Below, piece by piece: positions 58,860 to 64,000 of a stretch of DNA of 64,000 bases. Numbering within the stretch: the first letter of the stretch is position 1; each line of letters opens with the position of its first letter. The notes under the pieces were generated by a model. It had not been told where the DNA came from. It worked only from the letters and a program-made list of their open reading frames with translations, and made no database searches. A program made the position numbers and the translations under genes. The DNA is taken from positions 90,511,001-90,575,000 of the forward strand of contig CM073885.1 of the NCBI GenBank assembly GCA_037176705.1, in the 5' to 3' direction. The DNA is from Molossus alvarezi (Eukaryota; Chordata; Mammalia; Chiroptera; Molossidae).

Positions 58860-60620
58860 ATCCTTGTTTTATATAGGTTTTCTGGACACACAGTCCACAT
58901 CATTTTGTTACTGGGTTTAGTGAAGATTTAATGTGTACCGATCACAAGGGCTTTTTCCAGAGTCCTTGTGATTATAAGGGTTAGAATTTTCTTTAATAAG
59001 TTTTGTATCCTCATTAGTAATTCAATGATGCACTATGTGATTCCCTAGTATGTTCATATAGTTTCTACAGAATTTAGTGTATATATACTAGATGATCAAG
59101 AAATAGGAAATGAAAGAATGATTAAAAGAAAATCTTATACCCTCGTTGTCAGAAACTGGCCCATCGGTGAAAAAGGATTTCTACCCTGCTCTCCCAACCC
59201 CGTGCCCTGGGCCCTGACGCTTCTGTTCTCCCTGACCTGGCTCCACCTGCTCACGTAGCACCTTTGTGGGAATCAGAAAAACACACTTCTTCCTCAAGGA
59301 AAGGCATTTATGGCAGTATATTTTCTCGTTTATCGATAGCAAAAGGCGTAACAAATCTAAGTGTTGCTCCAATTGGATTGTTACAACAAATGGATTATTA
59401 TTTTAAAATATTATTGATTAGATATAGTTACATGTGAGTCATGTCTTAGTGAAGGTGCTTGTGGACATAAGCTGGGAACTCAGCAGACATTCAGGTGGAG
59501 TAAACGGTGCTGTTAACTACAAAGCGAAGTGTTGGAATTGTCTAGAGCAGCCCCTCAGGCAATGGACAAGCTAGTGCGCCCCATCAGGAAAGAAGTGTGC
59601 CTTGTTTAGAGGTACAGTTACAAAAATGTGGTCAGAGTGATAAGACTGTTCTTGAATTCACATCACCTTTGTAAGTCAAAATAGAACAATCAAAGTCAAC
59701 CCTCCAGGCACAAGCCTAATCATTTCACGGTTTGCTACAATAAATGCCCCCAAATTGCCAAAGGGGTACAAATTGCCCATTTCTGTATTCAACAGTTATC
59801 ATGGAAACATGAAAATTGAAAAGTAATAACTAAGTGAATTAAAACCCATTAGATACGGCGCTTTTGTGCAATGCGCAACCTAAACGAGAGAGCGCTGCAG
59901 GCCTGATCCCCACGTGCGATTCTTTCACCTCTCGGCCGGGTTCCTGTGCTCCTTCATTGGAATGCCACGGCAGCCCTTTTAATTCTGACAAACGTCTATT
60001 CACTGTTGACAGACAAGTCAAATTGAACCTATCCAGTAGGCTCTTCTGGAGCTTTCTTCTCCTGGTTGGTTGAACATTCTCTGTGCTCCCACCACACATG
60101 GTGCAAAACTCCCATGGAGTTGTTTCATGAAACAACTGGTATGTGTGGTAAGCGAGCTCCCCGAAGGGTGGGGAGGAGCCCTGATTGTAGCATTTGTCAG
60201 TTTCCAAGGCATCAATACTCCCACCGTGGCCAGTTTGAAGCTGTCAATGGTTTAACAACTGGCTGGCAAAAATTCCCAAATATGTAACAGTTGACTCTCA
60301 TGAACCTGTATGGGCCAGCTCCAACACACCAGTGGGTAGCATTGTTTTACGTACCAGCCTCCTCTGCTGGATTGTGAATTGAACAAAGCCAGGAATCCTG
60401 TACGTGTGCCTCTGCGTCCCCACAAGCTAAAGCAGTGCTCGCACAACAGGGATGCTTAATTAGTATTTTGAATATTAGTATTTGAGATGTTGAGTATTTG
60501 AGATATTATGATTGTGTTCTGTCTCTAGCTCTCCTTTTCCGTTCCAGTTCAAGCAACTGTCTTTAAATTCATTGATTCAGAGAATATACTATTGTATAGA
60601 AAAAATAAATAAATGCGTAT
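58860..60620. other. No recognised feature
   Basis: About 1.8 kb without a repeat or gene I can name. The frame at 59839-60207 (-), 122 codons, has no recognisable domain. Several CpGs lie at 59860-59940. Confidence 0.5.
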
Positions 60621-60624
60621 GTCT

Positions 60625-60725
60625 GGGTTTGTTTTTTTCTTTATTGTTGAGAGTATTACAGAAGATGTCCCCCATTTTCCCCCCATTGCTCTCCTCCTCA
60701 AAGCCGGAGCCCCAGAGATGGGAAG
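60625..60725 (-). mobile_element. L1 3'-end scrap, antisense
   Basis: TTCTTTATTGTTGAGAGTAT, CAGAAGATGTCCCCCATTTT, as at 26700, is the extreme 3' end of a bat-type L1 with an early truncation. Confidence 0.75.
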
Positions 60726-60929
60726 GATTTAGAGTATAGATAAATGTTAAGACATTACATCTGGTTAAATTTTATAAACATTTCTTTGTGCTCTATTATT
60801 GCGGACAGTTTTTAATTATGTTGTCCACATTTTCTATATCCTCAACATTTTTTCCACTTGATCTATTGGTAGAGGTGTCTTAGAATCTTCATAGAGAATG
60901 GACTTGCCAGTTTCTGAAGGTTTTATCAT

Positions 60930-61637
60930 TTTTTAAAATTACCTTTTCAACAGTATAATGTGCATGGAGAAAAGTGAACTTATTCTTATCAAGTCATTGT
61001 GTTTTGCTTGATAAATTATGACAAAGGAAATATACCCAGGTTAAGAACCCCAGAAGTCTCCCTTACGCCACTCCCAATCTCTAACCTCATCCTTGTTCCC
61101 AAAGGTAACAACTGGCCAAACTTCTAACATCACAAGTTAGTTCTGCCAATCTTTGAGATTTTATATAAATGAAATCAGATAGTATATACTGAATTATATA
61201 CTTGATTTTTCAATCAATATTATGTTTATGAGGTTCATTAATGCTGTTAGGTGTAGTTTTATTTTGTTAATTTTCATTTATGGTGTAATATTTCCTTGTA
61301 TTTCATTTATGGTATAAATTATATACCATAATTTTTGTATTCACTCTACTACTGATGAGCATTTAGGCTGTTTACAGTTTGAGACAATTAAGAAAAATGT
61401 TTGTCTTTGAAACACATTTCTAAAGATTTCTGTTGGATATATTTCTAGAAGTGAAATTGCTGGTCATATGGTATCCACAGGTTCAACTTTAGTAGATAAT
61501 GCCAAGCAGTTTCGCAAAGTGGTTACATCAAGTTATCATTCTGCCTGCAGTGTTTTCATTGTTTTGTATCCTTAAAAACACTTGCTATTTTCAGTCTTAG
61601 TCATTCTAATGTTATGTACTATTCCTTCATGTTTTTT
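60930..61637 (-). mobile_element. Old L1 3' region, antisense
   Basis: AATGTGCATGGAGAAAAGTG, AGTTAGTTCTGCCAATC, ATGAAATCAGATAGTATA, GAAGTGAAATTGCTGGTC and CAGTTTCGCAAAGTGG follow the antisense of an L1M 3' UTR and ORF2 terminus in order. Confidence 0.8.
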
Positions 61638-61904
61638 TTTATTTTTTATTTATTTATTTTTTTATCCTCACCCGAGGATATTTTTCCATTTTTTGTACAG
61701 ATAGAGTGGGAGGGAGAGAGAGGAAGGGGGAGAGAGAGAGAGAAACATCGACGTGAAGGGACACATCGAGTGGCTGCCACCCACACGACCAACCAGGGCT
61801 GGGGACAAACTGCAATCGAAGTATGTGCCCTTAGCGGGAACCGAACCCGGGTCTCTCCGGACCGCAGGCCGACGCTCTAACCGCTGAGCCAAACTGGCCA
61901 GGGC
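61638..61904 (-). mobile_element. Ves-type SINE, full length, young
   Basis: Hairpin TATCCTCACCCGAGGATA at 61663-61680, CAACCAGGGCTGGGGAC, and head AGCCAAACTGGCCAGGGC (reverse). A perfect duplication, TCCTTCATGTTTTTT, lies at 61623-61637 and 61905-61919. Confidence 0.96.
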
Positions 61905-62567
61905 TCCTTCATGTTTTTTAATTAAACATTTTATTTTGAGACACTTGCAGATTTACATGCACTTGAAAGAAATTATACAGAGAGATCATGTGTACTTTTC
62001 ACCCATATTCCCCCAATGGTAACATCTTCCAAAACTATAACATCACATTACAATCAGCATATTAACAATGATACAGTCAGGATAAAGAACAATCCCGTCA
62101 CTACAAGGGAATTCTCACTTTGCCCTTTTATAGCCACATTTCATTCCTTCTGACCCCATCCCCTTAACCACTTAAAACCACTAGTCTGTTCTTCAGTACT
62201 ATAAGTTATCATTTCAAAAATGTTATATAAGTGGAATCAAACAGCATATAATCTTTTGGGATTGGCTTTTTTTATTCAGTATAATTGTCTGAAGATTCAT
62301 CCAGATTGTTGTATGTATCAAGTTCCTTTTTTTTTTTTTTTTATGAATAGCAATTCAGAGTACAGATGTACTACAGTTTGTTTAACCATTCAGCCATTGG
62401 AAGGACATCTGAGTTTCCAATTTTTGGTCATTACATATAGAGCTGTTGTAAATATTGATGTATAAGTTTTTGTGTAAATGTAAGTTTTCATTTTTCCAGA
62501 ATAAATGCCCAGGAATGCAACAGTTGAATTGTATTATAGTTGCATGTTTAGTTTTTTAATTTTTTTT

Positions 62568-62806
62568 TTTATCTTCACCTAAGAATATTTTTCCACTTAT
62601 TATCAGGTAGAGTGAGAAGAAGGGAGAGAGAGAGAGAGACAGAGAGAAACATCCACGTGATAGAGCTACATTGACTGGTTGCCTCCTGCAGGATCTGACC
62701 AGGGCTGGGTATGAACCGCAACCGAGGTATGTGCCCTTGACTGGAATCGAACTGGTGACCTCTTGATGCATGGGTTGATGCTCAACCACTGAACCACACT
62801 GGCTGG
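62568..62806 (-). mobile_element. Ves-type SINE (hairpin-tail form), diverged
   Basis: TATCTTCACCTAAGAATA at left, GAACCGCAACCGAGGTATG in the middle, CCACTGAACCACACTGGC (reverse head) at right. Nested in old L1. Confidence 0.9.
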
Positions 62807-62863
62807 GTTCCACATATATTTTTAGAATAATTTTGTCTATATCTATAAAAATATTGTTGGGGT

Positions 62864-62962
62864 CCTGGCCAGTTTGGCTCAGTGGCTGAGAGTTGGCCTA
62901 CAGACCAGAGAGTCCTGGGTTCGGTTACCACTAGGGGCACATACCACAAAAAAAAAGAAAAG
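62864..62962 (+). mobile_element. Head-only Ves-type SINE
   Basis: CCTGGCCAGTTTGGCTCAG through GGTTCGGTTACC to GGGGCACATACCA, then an A-rich tail. A perfect 17-base duplication, AAAAATATTGTTGGGGT, lies at 62847-62863 and 62963-62979. At 99 bases it lacks the middle and 3' hairpin, yet is a complete insertion. Confidence 0.94.
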
Positions 62963-63106
62963 AAAAATATTGTTGGGGTTTTGATAGCAATTGTGTTAAA
63001 CCTGCATATAAATTTGAAGAGAATTAACATCTTTACTATGTTGAGTCTCCTGGTCCATGAAAATACTATGTCTCTTCATTTATTTAGATTGCCTTTAATT
63101 TCTTTT

Positions 63107-63419
63107 TTGATATTTTATTTTATTTTTTTATTAATTTATTTTTATTACAAATGTTTCTCTTTTCTTTCCCCATTGACACCCTCCTCCCCATCTCCCCCAC
63201 CCTGTCCCCAGCTTTGTTGTCCACGTCCATAGGTTATGCGGACATGCATATAAGTTCTGTGGTTTATCTCATCCCTCACCCCCCAACCCCCTCTTCTGAA
63301 GATTGTCAGTCTATACCCTACTTCCATGTCTCTGGGTCTATCCTGTTCTTCAGACTGTTATGTTCATTATATTCCACAAAAGTGAGATCATATTATATTT
63401 GTCTTTCTCTGCTTGGCTG
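63107..63419 (-). mobile_element. L1 3' end, antisense (bat-type)
   Basis: CCCCATTGACACCCTCCTCC, TTGTCCACGTCCATAGG, CATATAAGTTCTGTGG and GTTCATTATATTCCAC. ATTTCTTTT at 63098-63106 and 63420-63428 may be its target duplication. It splits the old L1. Confidence 0.88.
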
Positions 63420-63784
63420 ATTTCTTTTCTCAGCTGGTGTAGTTTTTATATAAACCATTTACATTTAAAAAAATATTTACATCTAAATATTTTATTTGTC
63501 TTGTGATTGTAAATGGTCTTGTATTTTTAATTTTAGAGTCCTAACGTTCATTGCTATTATGTAGAAAAAAAACTAATTTTGTATGATTATTTTGTAGTCC
63601 TGTAACTTTGATAAACTCACTTATTAGTTCCAGGAATGTTTTTGTAGATTCCATGGAAATTTTCTGTGAGAAAATCATGTCATTTATAAAAGGGAAAGTT
63701 TTATACCGTACTTTTTAATCTGTATGCATTTTGTCTCTCTCTCTCTCTCTTTTTGACTTATTGTGTTGGCTAAAATTTCTAGTA

Positions 63785-64000
63785 TTTTTTTTTTATGGTT
63801 TATTTTTTAATTAATTAATTAATTTTTGTTACAGATGTTTCTCCCTTTCCCCCACTGATACCCCCCTCCTCCACTCTCCCCACCCTGTCCCCACCTTTGT
63901 TGTCTATGTCCATTGTTCATGCATACAAGCATATAAGTTCTGTGGTTTATCTCTCCCCCACCACACCCCTCTTCTGGGGATTGTCAGTCTGGACCCCATT
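63785..64000 (-). mobile_element. L1 3' end, antisense, runs past window
   Basis: TTAATTAATTAATTAATTTT at the tail side, CCCCCACTGATACCCCCC, TTGTCTATGTCCATTG and CATATAAGTTCTGTGG. A close relative of 63107-63419; its 5' end is outside the window. Confidence 0.88.

Larger units (their letters stand above)
61920..63784 (-). mobile_element. Old L1 3' half, antisense, with four nested insertions
   Basis: The 3' UTR is at 61920-62210 (CCCCCAATGGTAACATCTTC, CCCTTTTATAGCCACA). The ORF2 terminus is at 62220-62560, ORF2 resumes at 62808-62863 and 62980-63097 (GTTTTGATAGCAATTGTG, TTACTATGTTGAGTCTCC) and again at 63430-63784 (TTAGTTCCAGGAATG, AATCATGTCATTTATAAA). The order shows one element later invaded by SINEs at 62568 and 62864 and an L1 at 63107, with another L1 at 63785. 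No intact frame remains. Confidence 0.82.

Noticed and set aside
59839..60207. 122-codon minus-strand frame in a non-repeat stretch
   Set aside because: No recognisable motif, overlapped by several other frames of similar quality on both strands.

Overview
The window is mammalian nuclear DNA, almost certainly from a bat. It is AT-rich and low in CpG, and old LINE, LTR and MIR remnants are everywhere. The diagnostic feature is about 20 copies of a tRNA-derived SINE whose head reads CCCTGGCCAGTTTGGCTC. It has a CGATGTTTCTCTC middle and ends in a small hairpin or in AAAAATCAATAAA before the A-tail. This matches the Ves SINEs of yangochiropteran bats; I cannot resolve the family or species.

I find no intact protein-coding gene, no functional RNA gene and no CRISPR array. 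Every open frame I looked at is short and lies in a repeat, in a microsatellite or in sequence with no recognisable protein signature. The one host gene I recognise is dead: a full-length processed pseudogene of ribosomal protein S6 at 1.9-2.7 kb, antisense, with its 5' leader, A-rich tail and a 10-base target-site duplication. A GC-richer segment at 29.92-30.23 kb, with a splice-donor-like end, is the only other candidate for exon-derived sequence and stays unidentified.

Layout: 0-10.6 kb holds the RPS6 pseudogene, two SINEs, an L1 ORF2 fragment and LTR-like pieces. 10.8-14.6 kb is the longest stretch without recognised repeats. 14.6-16.8 kb is an antisense L2 LINE whose decayed reverse transcriptase motif can still be read. 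17.1-17.5 kb is an MLT1-like LTR. 18.6-22.2 and 27.0-29.8 kb are two same-orientation copies of an L1/HAL1-type LINE (ORF1 plus 5' region), each broken by SINEs. Between them lie a sense HAL1-like copy and L1 3' ends. 31-39 kb is mostly unclassified, with a long ATATCT array and MIR/L2 scraps. 39.9-42.2 kb is an ERVL-like element on the plus strand. 43.8-47.5 kb is a minus-strand ERVL provirus fragment with an MLT2-type LTR and a broken reverse transcriptase. 47.7-56.2 kb holds older LINEs, a MER5A-like hAT fossil and SINEs. 57.1-58.8 kb has an inverted pair of younger L1 3' ends. 60.9-64.0 kb is an old L1 into which three SINEs and two younger L1 3' ends have inserted.

The window therefore reads as intergenic or intronic DNA built by successive retroposition. 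No genes act together here. The most useful observations concern SINE biology: a 3'-terminal stem-loop, and a head-only form cut at the same place in two independent insertions. I see no evidence of a new enzymatic or defence system.
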